From: Branchiostoma floridae
Lineage: Eukaryota; Chordata; Leptocardii; Amphioxiformes; Branchiostomatidae
Assembly (NCBI RefSeq): GCF_000003815.2
Contig: NC_049996.1
Location: 458,942-522,941 of the forward strand
Reading direction: 5' to 3'
Length of the DNA stretch: 64,000 nucleotides
The position numbers and the translations under genes were made by a program. Shown here piece by piece: positions 1 to 30,929 of this stretch; the first letter of the stretch is position 1; each line of letters starts with the position of its first letter. The notes below the pieces were generated by a model, which worked only from the letters and a program-made list of their open reading frames with translations, had not been told where the DNA came from and did not search any database.

Positions 1-656
1 CTATGCTTATGTGACGTTGACAACTTGTCATATGCTTTGACTTCAGTGAAACGCATATTTTTCAAGCCCCAACATGCAGAGTTTCAGTTTTGTGATTCAA
101 ATAGGCTTTGGTCTCTTGACTCTTGTCTAAATTCTTTCTATTCTATAGAACAGAATACAATTTGTTATAAGTAAACATTCTACACAATGACAGATTTACA
201 TATGTGAAGGTAACAAACATGGTCTCTGAATGGGGTAATTGGGTATCAAAGGTACTGAGGGCAGCAATGCCACATACCTATACCCAACACCCCCATAAGA
301 GACATAATTTTACCCAGACCTGAAAACAGACTTCTAGATGATAATAATATGCCATCTTCAATGAATAGTTATCAACTAGGTTATGTTGGTGATATCTTAA
401 ACACCATACGAGCTAGCCTAGCCACAGTTTTTGCACACTACCATCAAACATTAACAAGGTATTTTCCACCTACCTGATTGACATGTTTTGGAAGCGTGGC
501 TTGGCTAGCTCGCATACATGTGTGATTTTCGACATTTTCACCTTCTTTCCTGCGATCTCTGTCCACCTAGGCAAATCTATCCCTTGTTTAGGATCTTACA
601 AGACAGGTGTACCTTTGTGTAACAGAGAGGTGTAGTATTTAGAATATAATACTCAC
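1..656. other. No gene recognised; left edge of window
   Basis: AT-rich non-coding DNA. If the minus-strand first exon at 657-694 is real, this is the start of its first intron, with a GTGAGT donor at 656. No downstream exon could be fixed here. Confidence 0.4.
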
Positions 657-694
657 CCTGTTGGACTTTCGGGGTTGTAGTAGTGATCACTCAT
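657..694 (-). CDS. Putative first coding exon of an unidentified minus-strand gene (partial)
   Basis: On the minus strand an ATG at 694-692 opens a 38-nt coding stretch reading MSDHYYNPESPTG. It runs straight into a consensus donor (GG, then GTGAGT at 656-651) in phase 2. The ATG lies downstream of a relatively CpG-containing segment with a YY1-type motif near 911-926, a common layout for a first exon with its 5' UTR and promoter. No family is recognised from 13 residues, and the next exon would lie at or beyond the left edge. The 120-residue plus-strand ORF over the same DNA has no protein-like features and is probably a shadow. The call rests only on the ATG-to-donor arrangement and could be chance. 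Confidence 0.33.
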
Positions 695-699
695 GATTC

Positions 700-1050
700 C
701 AAATTTGCCTTTTCGCGGGGAAAGCTTTCTCGTGTACCACCCAGTTTTCTTGTCACCTGGCCGCTGTCTCTCCAGCCTACTCCAACAAAACACCACAGAT
801 CAAACGCCTAATTACTTCATAAGACACACATGCTCGAAAGATTGGAATACCTGTCTGTGTAAGTCACAAACGCCGCCGATTTCGGGGATTTTTAAACATT
901 TTCAATGGAAGCGACAGCCATCTTGGACCTCCCTCATTCCTGCTTCTACATCCGGGATATTGACTAGTCGACAACCTGATTTCCCAAAATCGTGTCGAAA
1001 TATGTTCGTTTGTAGATGTTGCACTACTCACATTGTTGTCTGTGTTCAGC
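700..1050 (-). promoter_or_regulatory. Putative 5' UTR and promoter of the left-hand minus-strand gene, with YY1-like site
   Basis: The segment is less AT-rich than its surroundings and contains several CpGs. At 911-926 the minus strand reads CCAAGATGGCTGTCGC, a good match to the YY1 core (AAGATGGC), which in animals often sits just downstream of transcription starts. It is 220 bases upstream of the proposed ATG at 694. No TATA box was noted. The transcription start is not determined. Confidence 0.3.
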
Positions 1051-2930
1051 TATAAAAAGAAATCCATATGGAAATAATGCGTCAAGATTGTATCACGATC
1101 ATCATATTCCAAATTTCAGTATTATAACGTTACTTATAAGGAATTAATCATCAGAAATGAGTTGACATTTTGATGTAACTTTTATAGTGCATTTCAATGG
1201 GAGGGTCAAATAGAGTTTTGGAGCATTATATAGGGCTACATTACACTGGTACATTCCGTACATTTGTTTACCGGGCTTTTCATTGTTGTCATATTTGTGA
1301 ATGTTGTTAAAATTTCTGCCTTGTTGATCCGGGGTTAGTGGAAGATACCGGGTCATCAGAGGACATATACCTTTACCTTATATATGGAGGACATATAGCC
1401 AGGTGTTTTGTATTGAAAATAGCACTAAAGTAGCAATGTAAATTTTATCTCATGTTCATATTATCGGCTGTACTGTTGAAGTATTTCACGATAAAAGACA
1501 AAACATCTAAAGATTTTTTAAAAATTATGAAAGTTGTGTAAATATAACTGTAGCCAGGTATTAAAGAATGGTTAAGTTATAATATTTATATACAAGTTAT
1601 GATAAACAAATGCACCAACTAGGTATGATAAACGAATGCGAATCATTTGCTAAAGAAAGGAATGTTAAGAATGCCACCCGAACGGTTGCATGAAGTCATT
1701 AGCCTAAACGCTAATCAACATCTTGATCATATCTCAATATCTCAGAGCACAATCTACTTTATAGGCAGGCTGAGGAATTGAAATCAGTCCTTACAAGCAG
1801 TACTGTGGCAATCCTACCGGAGTACAAAGGAAATGCAGCTCTATACTCGTTACAATGTTATTGTATGAAAAAAAAATAGACAGTGGACAGAACGTAGTTT
1901 ATAGTAACGTGACTAACGTTAGAGTCATGTTTTGAAATAAAGCAAAGAAAACGAAAAATATCAAATCATGAGCTTTGAATATATCTTGATTAGATGAACT
2001 GTAAATATTAAACTGCGATGAACTGTAAATAAAGAACTGTAAATAATGAACTGTAACTAGTAGTTGTATTGTTACATCGTATGTTCGTATCTTCACATGT
2101 CATTTGTCGAGGAAGATTAGCTGAGCACAATTTGTAAAGTTTGTAGTTTGTCAGCCAATGGACTAATAAAGTATCCAAGTGTCCAAAAATACAAAGGGTT
2201 GAGTCTTTATTGCAAATACGTGAATGGGAAAATTCCAGAAGGGATCCCGCCAGTTAAAACAATAGGACCCATGTGCCATCTGTCTACCGTTAACTACCCT
2301 ACTGATCATTATCAGTGGCATTGTTCTTGCCAACTGGACTTTTAAAATGCAGTATAAGTGTTCATACTATGTTTACTTATGATTAAAAAATGCACATCCC
2401 ATTTTCGATTGATGCAGTTTAGTTGTTTAGAAGATATTACATAAGTTATAATGATACTACCAACTGTAAATGACCATTAACTAACATTGAAAACTAACAA
2501 TCACTGTCAATCATGTAATAAAAATGTTAACTGGGGCTTTTATAAACACTTGATTTTTCAGGAAAATAAGGTAACGAATGAATAAATGTACGTGCTTGAA
2601 ACAAGACGATGTGTATGTTTTTAAAATCCAGAAATACCCTTAATTAAAACGCCGGCGTTTTTGTGGTGTGTATTCTGTCCATGTGGCCAGACAATGGCGA
2701 CGAAAATGCCCCAAAACAACAGGCCGTTTCGTCACTTTTGTTTCATTAAATGCGGAGAATTCTGCGCGATCGGGGCCAAGTGTTCTGAATAAACACCTCC
2801 ATATTCATACATGTCTACGTGAAACGTCGGACAGAATGCCCAGATGATACTAATCATGGAATGTTTTTATAACGATCAGGGGGAGTCGTAAGAAAAACAC
2901 GGATCAATTAGCACGAAAAACTCCAATGAT
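1051..2930. other. Intergenic DNA upstream of Frizzled; no gene seen
   Basis: AT-rich sequence with only short ORFs lacking family resemblance. Small direct repeats of the type gaactgtaaat occur at 1990-2060. No transposon termini or RNA genes were recognised. Confidence 0.5.
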
Positions 2931-2934
2931 AGCC

Positions 2935-3189
2935 TAATGCCCACGTGATGGTAAAGCTACGCGGTGATTGGCTCGAGGTCCGCCATGTTCATGACGTCAC
3001 TGCTTGTCTGGCCGAGTGCTGGAGGCCTTTGTTGGAATGTGGCGGAGCTGAACATTGATTCTGACAAATTGCGTCCCTTTCCTGAGTCAATTTCGCCGAG
3101 AAATCCTCATATTTCCTGATCACTCGAGTTCTAGATTGGTCCAAGGATTCCCCGTGATGATCCTGAGGTGAGGAAGGCGCGTAGAAAGG
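2935..3189 (+). promoter_or_regulatory. Frizzled proximal promoter and 5' UTR
   Basis: Three classic proximal elements lie within 60 bases: an E-box CACGTG at 2942-2947, an inverted CCAAT box (ATTGG) at 2967-2971, and a full cAMP-response palindrome TGACGTCA at 2992-2999. They end about 190 bases before the ATG at 3190. There is no obvious TATA box, and GC content rises toward the first exon. The exact start site cannot be set from sequence alone. The proximity of the three sites to a developmental gene makes this a credible core promoter. Confidence 0.45.
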
Positions 3190-22272
<19,083 letters not shown>

Positions 22273-24751
22273 GCGGACATTTTGTCGTAGCGGCGTAGGA
22301 AGAAAGCTCCGTAGCTTTTTCACAACCCGAGGTGTCCCTTCTCTCTCCCCCCGACAATTTTTTAAAAGAAATTGTACAGTTTTGTGACTGACCAAAGAGA
22401 ATAGTTTTGTACATAAGTTTTAACGCTCGGTTGGTGGATTTGGTAGTGAGTGTGAAGTGTAGGTTAATTTAGTAAAATTGGACCATGGATAGACAATATA
22501 TTATGAATTGCTTCTTAAAAATGTTGAATTCTTCTAAAATGTGCTGGTGTATTTGTCGTCAAGTGTAAAAAAAGACAAGTAAAACCCAGTAAAAAAGATA
22601 ATTTGTTTTGACTGTATAGGAATAAGAGAGTGTGCAGAGACTATAGGAAGCCTCTGATTTTGTACATTTGCATTCATTGCAGTTGTTTCTTGGAAATGGT
22701 GTCTTCTTCAGGGAGCAAGGCCTGTTTAAATTGTGAAATGGCCGACTTGATGTCTTGGGAATACGTACATGTAAAGTGTCTGAATTTTAATAATTGAAGG
22801 TCATAAAGTATACGTCTTCGAGTTATTGTTATGGTCAACGAAGAAATTGTGATGTTGATCGGCCTATATAGTGTCTGCCTGTACTTAGCACACAGAAGCT
22901 CTGAAGTTGAAATTTAGAACAAACACGGTTGTTAGGGTAAAGTCAGTGCTGCTGTGTCGCGAAAACAAAGTGCCATTCTCGATTTCTACGTCCTAGTCCG
23001 TAGGGTACATAGCGTAACAGTCACAGTGCCTTACTTAAACAGTGGACCAGGTAAAAGCAAAACGCACACGCTGACAACTTACTGACACATCCACCCTACA
23101 GCCCTTTTCTGTACCAGCTCAAATTCAGGACTCCAAGACTTCAAAACCAGAGGAAAGACAGACACAAACAAACAGAGTTGTTAAGGTAGTCCATATGGCC
23201 AAGAAGTGGACTTAACGCAGAGCAGGGCTTGACAAGTAATGTCCGGAGCACTTAGAATAGGCTGAAGAATTACAGCCAAAAGCCGTGATGCCTTTAAACC
23301 TTTCCATCGGTGCGCTGTATGTCATGGTCACTGTCAGCACTTTTGTACAAACATCATTGTCAAGAAAGGAAAATGGCTTGTCACTTACATAGCTCACTGG
23401 CATCTTCACAGCGTATTGTCAAGTTTTTCATGAAAAAGATGGATTGTAAAGTCATTGTCTGCACTCAAGAGCTACAGCAAAACTGCAAAAAGCCTGCATT
23501 TGGTAACAACATTTGTAAGACTATTAAGAAGACTGGAGAATATTTTGTATTTGCTACGAAGATTGTATATCTTTTTGGCAACGTCGCCTTTTGGATGTTA
23601 ATCGTTAAAAGAAATTATGTGTTGATGAAGTATAGAAGAGCTCATGGGTTGACTTCAAAGGACTTTGTCAAATTGTTGCTCGTAATGTATGTAAAAATGT
23701 ACAAGTTGCATAATAAGCTATTTTCTATGTCAGTAACAACAGTATATTTTGTACATTTGAACAGATGCATTTTGCACACCGTAACAACCCATCCCTTCCC
23801 CATAATAGAATGGTCCAAAGTTCAGTCTTTCTGTACACGAAGTGGACTGTCTTATCATAGTTTTAGGGGAGGAAAAAAGGTTAATGTTTGTCTTCTCTGT
23901 GTTATTTCTGTGGTGGTGTAGTTTTGCTCCGAACTTCTCAGTTTTGTCAAGTTAGTAAAACTCAGTTCAGTACAAAATCCATGGCACATTACATGCATTC
24001 ATTTTATTGTTATTAAAAACCATGGGACATATTTGTACAGATTATATTCTGAGTGGATATAGAGCATCATTGACACAGTATGATATAAGTTTGCGATTTT
24101 TCACAAATGCGAACAGAACCTGTACCTGCTTCTACATGTAATGTGCCATTGGTAACAATTCCTTCCATAGTGTACGATCTTTCACCCCCACTGTCAAATG
24201 TTGTAGTCCTGAATTCTGTGCATTGTCGTCTTCCACAGACTATACCATTTCTGAGATAGGGGTGTATACTGTTTTTTTCTGCTTCCTCACACTTGGGTTG
24301 AAAAGCAATAAGGAATCATATTTGCTTCAAAGTGTACGATGTAGCTCGCTCCCAAATGCCCTATTTATAGTTGTATATTTTGTAAATGAAAATTTTGTAG
24401 TATTTTCGTAGTTCTAGTGGCTAATAAGAATAATAATGATGAAGTCTTCTCAGATAATACTGTTTGTAACACTTTGTGTATCGAAAANNNNNNNNNNNNN
24501 NNNNNNNNNNNNNNNNNNNNNNNNNNNNNNNNNNNNNNNNNNNNNNNNNNNNNNNNNNNNNNNNNNNNNNNNNNNNNNNNNNNNNNNAACTTAAAATCCC
24601 CCTGACCACCCCTGATATATTATGCCAGTAGAGCGGTCCATGATTTGGACTGTTAGATTTCGAGCGGGGGGTGGTCAGGCTGGTTTTATCAGTTGTGAGA
24701 AAACGTTACGACTAAAGCAGGAGAAACCACTAATAGATGTTGGACAATAAA
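22273..24751 (+). other. Probable Frizzled 3' UTR with polyadenylation signal
   Basis: A long AT-rich tract follows the Frizzled stop. It contains a Pumilio-type site TGTACATA at 22409-22416 and repeated ttttgtacatttg strings. The best polyadenylation signal is AATAAA at 24746-24751. A 203-codon ORF at 23310-23921 lies inside and shows no domain, signal or conservation clue, so it is treated as chance. A 100-base N gap interrupts the tract. The true end of the transcript is not proven. Confidence 0.45.
24488..24587. other. Assembly gap, 100 N
   Basis: Exactly 100 N, the usual placeholder for a gap of unknown size. Translations across it are meaningless. Confidence 0.98.
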
Positions 24752-26534
24752 AGTTATACAAGAAGAATGCAAGACGCTGTCTCTTTTACGTTTATTTCTT
24801 TGTATCATACATATAAACCTGTACCTTCTAGTATAGTATAGTGACAAACTCTACATGAGGACCAACATGCCATTGTGGCCATGTTTTTTGTTGTCCATAG
24901 ATGTCTGCCATTGACTAGTATATAGTAATACAGGCATATAAATTCAGAGTCTGGTAAGTCCAGATGTTTGTAACCTAACTGACGAAAGACACCGGAGGCT
25001 GTCTGAAATGACTGACCATTTCCAAATTTTGTAACTGTTACCTCGTAAATCCTGTGTATTTTGGCCACCTGTCTACAGTGGTCATTTTCTTCCAGTGCTA
25101 TGAGCAGTCATAGGTTTGACTGCACTGTGTCATGGTTTTAGATCAAACCCAATACATGGACATTTATTAGCTGTCAAAAACAAATTTTTACCCAATGGCT
25201 AAACCATTATGCCAAAAGGATCAGACCCGTGTCTTTTTGTCAGTTTGATGGCACTTGAACCCCACTGTTACACTGTTCCCCATTTCTTTTTGAGATTCGT
25301 CCTCGAATCTCCTGAGTTCAATTTCCTTGTGTGGCACATCTTTAGCCTGTTACTCACACCCCCTACGTATTACGCTAAATCAAGGAAGGCAATTACGCTA
25401 AATTTGGTCGCCTCGCTAGGATTTACGTAGATAAGATGGTTTTCCCTACGAATTACGGGAAATAAAATAGGCTTCCTACGCCTTACGTAAAAGAGCATGC
25501 AGACCCTCAGAGAAGGTGCATGCAGGCAGGCCCACAGAAGAACCCTCTCCATCATCCCAGGCTTGTTTTCCCAGCAAACATGACCTGGATGTGACTCAGG
25601 GGCAGGGACCTGTGGAATTCCTCAGTGGCAGGAGTGGCCAGCCAGGGCACTGGAGCAAGTCATCTTCATCAACGTTTAGTTTTCCTTTATCAGGCCACTC
25701 CAAGTTGGTTTCTTGTTTGGGGATTTTGTGCAGCAAATCTAATGGGCAAGGGGGACAATGCTAACCTTCATCAGGCCTTCCTATGGGGGTGCAGCAGGGC
25801 TTTAGCCAGCTCGAATTTTTTTTCCGTCAGCCAATTACAATCATCGTGAAAACCGCGAAAATTAATTAGAAGGACTGTACTGAGACCTTGAAAAACGGGT
25901 TTTAATGAGATTATCGTATGCGAAAGGGCGCCAACACATATTGTCAACAATCATAACAATAGCAAAACAAACAGTGTGTGGCTTTTACGGCCGTGGACGG
26001 CGTCCCCAAGCCGCCTGTAGCTTCCAACAAGGATTTTTGTCCTTCAAGGTTGACGGATTGGTTTTAAAATTTTTCCGTCAGACGCAGCAAATCGACGGAA
26101 AAATGGACGCTGGCTAGAACCCTGGGGTGCAGGGATAATAGAATTCTAGAAAACAAGTTGGGAAATTGGTCAGGGGAGTCAGTCCACGTTAGGATCATGT
26201 TTCCTCTCTCGAGTTGCTGACCAAATCATCTGGTAGCAAAACTCCCCAGGTAAATTATTCTCTCTATAACAGCCAGTGTAGTCTGGTAGAGACTAAGAAA
26301 ATGTAAAGATGAACAAAAATAACACACACAGACAACATGTTAACCTTTTAAAGACTGAGTAATATGGAAGCTAAATGCATTCAATGTATAGTACATACAT
26401 GTAACAGAAGATAGAACAAGAATTTTTGTGGTGGTTTTGAGTTTGTGGTCAAGAGGTCCCTGAAAAAAGCACCACATGTAAAGTTTTATGTTCACTATAT
26501 AATAAAATACACCTGTATACAGATACATACAGTA
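24752..26534. other. Intergenic, repeat-bearing; no gene seen
   Basis: Contains a block of tacgaattacg/ttacgtaaa-type strings at 25360-25500 (a related string is at 16125-16150) and a dispersed repeat at 25800-26125. A ggccacctgtctacagtgg string at about 25063 recurs near 33672. No coding exon recognised. Confidence 0.5.
25800..26125 (+). repeat. Dispersed repeat, inverted partner of 33285-33480
   Basis: Landmarks are aacaatcataaca, gacggcgtccccaagccgcc, then ggtTGACGGATTGGTTTTA, TTTTTCCGTCA and gctggctaga. The same landmarks occur in reverse complement at 33285-33480 inside LIPT2 intron 3. The two copies therefore flank the mariner/foldback insertion in inverted orientation about 7 kb apart. 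Confidence 0.65.
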
Positions 26535-26607
26535 CGAGGGGCATTCAATAAGTAATGTCCCTGACCCATTTCCCATAGCAGGAGATTAATGAAACTTGGC
26601 ACAGTTA

Positions 26608-26726
26608 TTAGTCTTTCTCTTCATAGGAACCACCCAGAGTTTTGCATTTCTCCCATCATTTGATGTAGCTCTGGACACCGTTCTTGTAGGACATCCCAGG
26701 TTGGTCCTCCGACAGATGCCTCAATA
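26608..26726 (-). pseudogene. Mariner transposase C-terminal remnant with in-frame stop
   Basis: On the minus strand the frame ends in a recognisable mariner C-terminus (WEKCKTLGGSYEEKD, stop at 26610-26608). An in-frame TGA at 26658-26656 stands just before the Trp, where related proteins have a basic residue. The catalytic domain that should precede this is absent. Non-functional. Confidence 0.75.
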
Positions 26727-26751
26727 CAGGTATATCCGAAGACCGTGGATT

Positions 26752-26931
26752 GATGAATTCCACAGCTGTGATATTCATCACTTAGATGATGAATTCCACA
26801 GCTGTGAAAATGATGAATTCCACAGCTGTGATATTCATCACTTAGATGATGAATTCCACAGCTGTGAAAATGATGAATTCCACAGCTGTGATATTCATCA
26901 CTTAGATGATGAGTTCCACAGCTATGGAATT
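26752..26931 (+). repeat. Outer-domain 60-bp tandem repeat, left arm, three copies
   Basis: Three head-to-tail copies with exact 60-base spacing (26752, 26812, 26872). Each contains the palindrome CACAGCTGTG twice and the paired motifs GATGAAT and ATTCATC. The third copy has small changes near its end. The short acidic ORF across it is a repeat artefact. Confidence 0.92.
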
Positions 26932-26936
26932 AATCA

Positions 26937-28152
26937 ATAGTGCTGTGGGATTCATCGATCTACTGATGAATCCAACGCCACTTCCGTCCCTAATACTGAC
27001 GATCGGCCGTGGGATTCATCGATCTACTGATGAACCCAACGCCACTTCTGTCCCTAATACTGGCGATCGGCCGTGGGATTCATCGATCTACTGATGAATC
27101 CAACGCCACTTCCGTCCCTTATACTGGCGATCGGCCGTGAGATTCATCGATCTACTGATGAATCCAACGCCACTTCCGCCCCTTATACTGGCGATCGGCC
27201 GTGGGATTCATCGATCTACTGATGAACCCAACGCCACTTCCGTCCCTTATACTGGCGATCGGCCGTGGGATTCATCGATCTACTGATGAACCCAACGCCA
27301 CTTCCATCTGTAATACTGGCGATCGGCCGTGGGATTCATCGATCTACTGATGAAACCAACGCCACTTCTGTCCCTAATACTGGCGATCGGCCGTGGGATT
27401 CATCGATCTACTGATGAACCCAACGCCACTTCTGTCCCTAATACTGGCGATCGGCCGTGAGATTCATCGATCTACTGATGAATCCAACGCCACTTCCGCC
27501 CCTTATACTGGCGATCGGCCGTGGGATTCATCGATCTACTGATGAACCCAACGCCACTTCCGTCCCTTATACTGGCGATCGGCCGTGGGATTCATCGATC
27601 TACTGATGAACCCAACGCCACTTCCGTCCCTTATACTGGCGATCGGCCGTGAGATTCATCGATCTACTGATGAACCCAACGCCACTTCCGTCCCTAATAC
27701 TGGCGATCGGCCGTGGGATTCATCGATCTACTGATGAATCCAACGCCACTTCCGTCCCTTATACTGGCGATCGGCCGTGAGATTCATCGATCTACTGATG
27801 AATCCAACGCCACTTCCGTCCCTAATACTGGCGATCGGCCGTGGGATTCATCGATCTACTGATGAATCCAACGCCACTTCCGTCCCTTATACTGGCGATC
27901 GGCCGTGAGATTCATCGATCTACTGATGAATCCAACGCCACTTCCGTCCCTAATACTGGCGATCGGCCGTGAGATTCATCGATCTACTGATGAATCCAAC
28001 GCCACTTCCGTCCCTAATACCGGCGATCGGCCGTGGGATTCATCGATCTACTGATGAATCCAACGCCACTTCCGTCCCTTATACTGGCGATCGGCCGTGG
28101 GATTCATCGATCTACTGATGAATCCAACGTCCATTCTGTCACTAATACTATA
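26937..28152 (+). repeat. 64-bp satellite array, left arm, about 19 monomers
   Basis: The anchor gatcggccgt recurs every 64 bases from 27001 to 28089 without a single indel. A hybrid first monomer at 26937 joins it to the 60-bp repeats, and the last monomer decays after 28120. Each monomer contains GATTCATC, 8 bases, GATGAATC (a hairpin) plus CGATCG and CGGCCG palindromes. Variation is limited to a few positions (gtggga/gtgaga, gaatcc/gaaccc, cctaat/ccttat). Repeated short ORFs such as the GFIDLLMN string are artefacts. Confidence 0.97.
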
Positions 28153-29043
28153 AAACCTTTGGTCGTCGGATTCATCTATGTAATGATAAAATCTACTGTC
28201 TATGGCAGTGCGGATGCTTCTACAGAGAGCTTTGTAATATTTCTTGTACTATTCTTTGTTGTGGGACTCACAAATTCTAGCACTTATCGACAGCTGAATG
28301 AGCAAGAAAAAAAGTGTACTGAGAACTTTGCATTTATTGGTCACATATTCATATTAGCACACATTTGAATAAAGTTACAATCAATCATCAAACCAATGAT
28401 CATCTGGAAATTCCTGCAAGGAAGATTTTTTTTGCTGATTTTGGAGTTTTGCGCTTCGAGGCATAAACATTTCAACTTGTAATTCAAATGAATTGCTAAC
28501 CATGTTGTGAGCTGTCCAGTACAGTATAATTGATATAAATCTTTATCTGCATGTTTTTTTTCTGTTTGATTACATGTATAACACACTATTTACATTGACT
28601 CCCGCAAAAAAGCCACTTGGCTGACACATGTAACAATGTCGCTGTTTCCTAGAATAATATTGATTGTTTATTTGCAAAATAATACTCCTGAGGGCCTGCA
28701 GGACCCACCTGTTACCAAGTAATTAATGGCTGGATAGCTTTTCCTAGGTAATAACATTCCAAACATTACCGTGGCGTGAACTAGCATTCCTGTGGACACA
28801 TTCCTGTACAAATGGAGCTGACAAATGCTAGAATTGCACACAATACTAATTAGTAATAGAGTTGCACTGCTCCTGTTGCGTGACCAATAACAAAAGTTGC
28901 ACAATATACACAAAACACCCTGCACTTACAGTCATCAATATGTAGTGATAATATCCACGGGCATTCCGTCGCTAATACTGACAATTGACTGTGGACTTTA
29001 TCAATATGTTGTGATGAAGTCGAACGCAGCGTAGAAAGAAAAA

Positions 29044-29147
29044 AATCACTCAAATCTTTAATACCACCCGCTACCGCAATGACTGATGGGATAGCTTGTG
29101 TTCCATTTTGTTCCTTTGTTTTCAGTCACATGCTGAAGATTTTTGTT
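29044..29147 (+). repeat. Left copy of a 104-bp inverted repeat within the spacer
   Basis: Runs from aaatcactcaaatctttaat to gaagatttttgttc and matches 30930-31033 in reverse complement with a few mismatches. Its inner end contains a separate perfect hairpin at 29125-29158 (GTCACATGCTGAA, 8-base loop, TTCAGCATGTGAC). Confidence 0.85.
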
Positions 29148-29318
29148 CAGCATGTGACATGGGGTGCACTGGAAGAGTAAATTCTTGCACTGGGAATTTT
29201 GGGCTAAAGTGTCATTAGTAGAAGTGACTTTTAAAGAAAAGTGTTCCATTTTTGCACATGGGTGATTTTGGAATAGTCTATTGTTGCATGGGGAGGGAGA
29301 TGGCTGAAATATGCTGTA

Positions 29319-29480
29319 CTGTAAATGCAGAAACGTTCTCGGTGGATTAAATGAACTTCGCGGTTTTCACGGCGGCCACTTCACTGCGAACTTAAAACCG
29401 CCGCGAACATTTTTCCATAACAGTAAGAGACTATAGTGCATGTTGCTACAGTGAAATAAAAAACACCGCAAAAAGTCCAT
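29319..29480 (-). repeat. Partial TACTGTAAATGC-family MITE, copy 3
   Basis: Begins tactgtaaatgcagaaacgt and has the ttcgcggttttcacggcggc and gaacttaaaaccgccgcgaa blocks of the family. It fades before a clear right terminus, close to the N gap. Confidence 0.6.
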
Positions 29481-29582
29481 GTTATCTGTTGATATGATAA
29501 ATTTTTCAGGCCATTCTTGAGCAGCATGTTGAGTAAAGTCTTTATTTGGCTCCCTATTATCAACAAAATTGTTTAAAGTTTT

Positions 29583-30009
29583 NNNNNNNNNNNNNNNNNN
29601 NNNNNNNNNNNNNNNNNNNNNNNNNNNNNNNNNNNNNNNNNNNNNNNNNNNNNNNNNNNNNNNNNNNNNNNNNNNNNNNNNNNNNNNNNNNNNNNNNNNN
29701 NNNNNNNNNNNNNNNNNNNNNNNNNNNNNNNNNNNNNNNNNNNNNNNNNNNNNNNNNNNNNNNNNNNNNNNNNNNNNNNNNNNNNNNNNNNNNNNNNNNN
29801 NNNNNNNNNNNNNNNNNNNNNNNNNNNNNNNNNNNNNNNNNNNNNNNNNNNNNNNNNNNNNNNNNNNNNNNNNNNNNNNNNNNNNNNNNNNNNNNNNNNN
29901 NNNNNNNNNNNNNNNNNNNNNNNNNNNNNNNNNNNNNNNNNNNNNNNNNNNNNNNNNNNNNNNNNNNNNNNNNNNNNNNNNNNNNNNNNNNNNNNNNNNN
30001 NNNNNNNNN
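29583..30009. other. Assembly gap, 427 N
   Basis: A run of 427 N. The non-round size suggests an estimated gap. It lies in the centre of a large inverted repeat, where misassembly is a real risk. Confidence 0.98.
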
Positions 30010-30929
30010 CAGTAAACTTTTGTAAGATTTTTTTTATATCGGAGGATCCTGTAATGCCTCTGTAAATTTGAGTTTGGAGTTATCATCCCAAATGTACTTA
30101 GTTGGTAATGGGTTTGTTGGGGCTTTAGCTTGTTTTACATAAGGTGAATAGTTAGTTGAGATAGAGCATCAATTAAACAGTAGTCTGTTGGTTTAGTATT
30201 GTTTGTGATTGATTGAAAAACAAAGGAGCATTGGTCAAAACAAGTCATAATCCCTTACCACCCAAGCCACAAAGCACAACATTGGGAAGCAGTGAAATTT
30301 TCTTGCATACAGTCTGTTGGTTTAGTATTGTTTGTGAGTGATTGAAAAACAAGCTTGGCCTTTTCTGGCTGGGAAAGTTCGTCTTGTCATTGAAGGGAAA
30401 CTTGAGAATTCTCACCTACCTGTATAGGCCCAATTTCTGACAAGAAAGACTTCAGACAGTGTAACGATCTCAATCGTTGAATTATTGAGAGAGTTTATTT
30501 TAGCAATAGAAGGGAGAGTTGAATCCAATGAGCTTTTATAAAACTTTAAAAGCTTTTATAAAAGCTCCTTGCTAGAAAAACCTCACGGCCCACTGAATAA
30601 TATCAACATACGTGTGGCTTCTTTGCTGCGTGGGACACTTTAGTGATCATGGGACCCCGGGACTAAATGGGCAGCCATAAGCATATCGTTAGTTTATTTA
30701 CGCATTTTGATCGCAAGGTATACTAGTGCCCAAAATTTTAATAGCATATAACGACAAGAATGGTGTCGCTTATATCTTTTCGATGATAAAACTGTCCTAA
30801 TTAGTCTACCATCGATATTTCAAAACAGGGCTAATCTGCTACACATATTGAATTCCTAATTTACCATATTGTTCGCTACTTTTGAGTAACATATGTCTGC
30901 ATATTAAGAGGGAATTTCGTTTGTGAACA

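Noticed and set aside
693-1055. A 120-codon plus-strand ORF near the left edge
   Set aside because: Low-complexity Ser/Thr/Pro/Cys composition without any family motif. It overlaps the proposed minus-strand promoter and first exon.
23310-23921. A 203-codon ORF downstream of Frizzled
   Set aside because: No signal peptide, domain or family likeness, composition typical of translated AT-rich UTR, and it lies before the likely polyadenylation signal of Frizzled. Treated as chance within the 3' UTR.
26937-28152. CRISPR array, suggested by regular 64-base repeats
   Set aside because: The repeats are contiguous tandem monomers with no unique spacers, in a eukaryotic genome. They are satellite units.
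28033-28368. Repeated protein ORFs across both satellite arms (GFIDLLMN-type strings)
   Set aside because: 64 is not a multiple of 3, so frames rotate and stops recur. The recurring peptide is a by-product of the satellite.
29367-30086. Long ORFs across the N gap
   Set aside because: They consist mostly of undetermined residues from the gap and have no evidential value.
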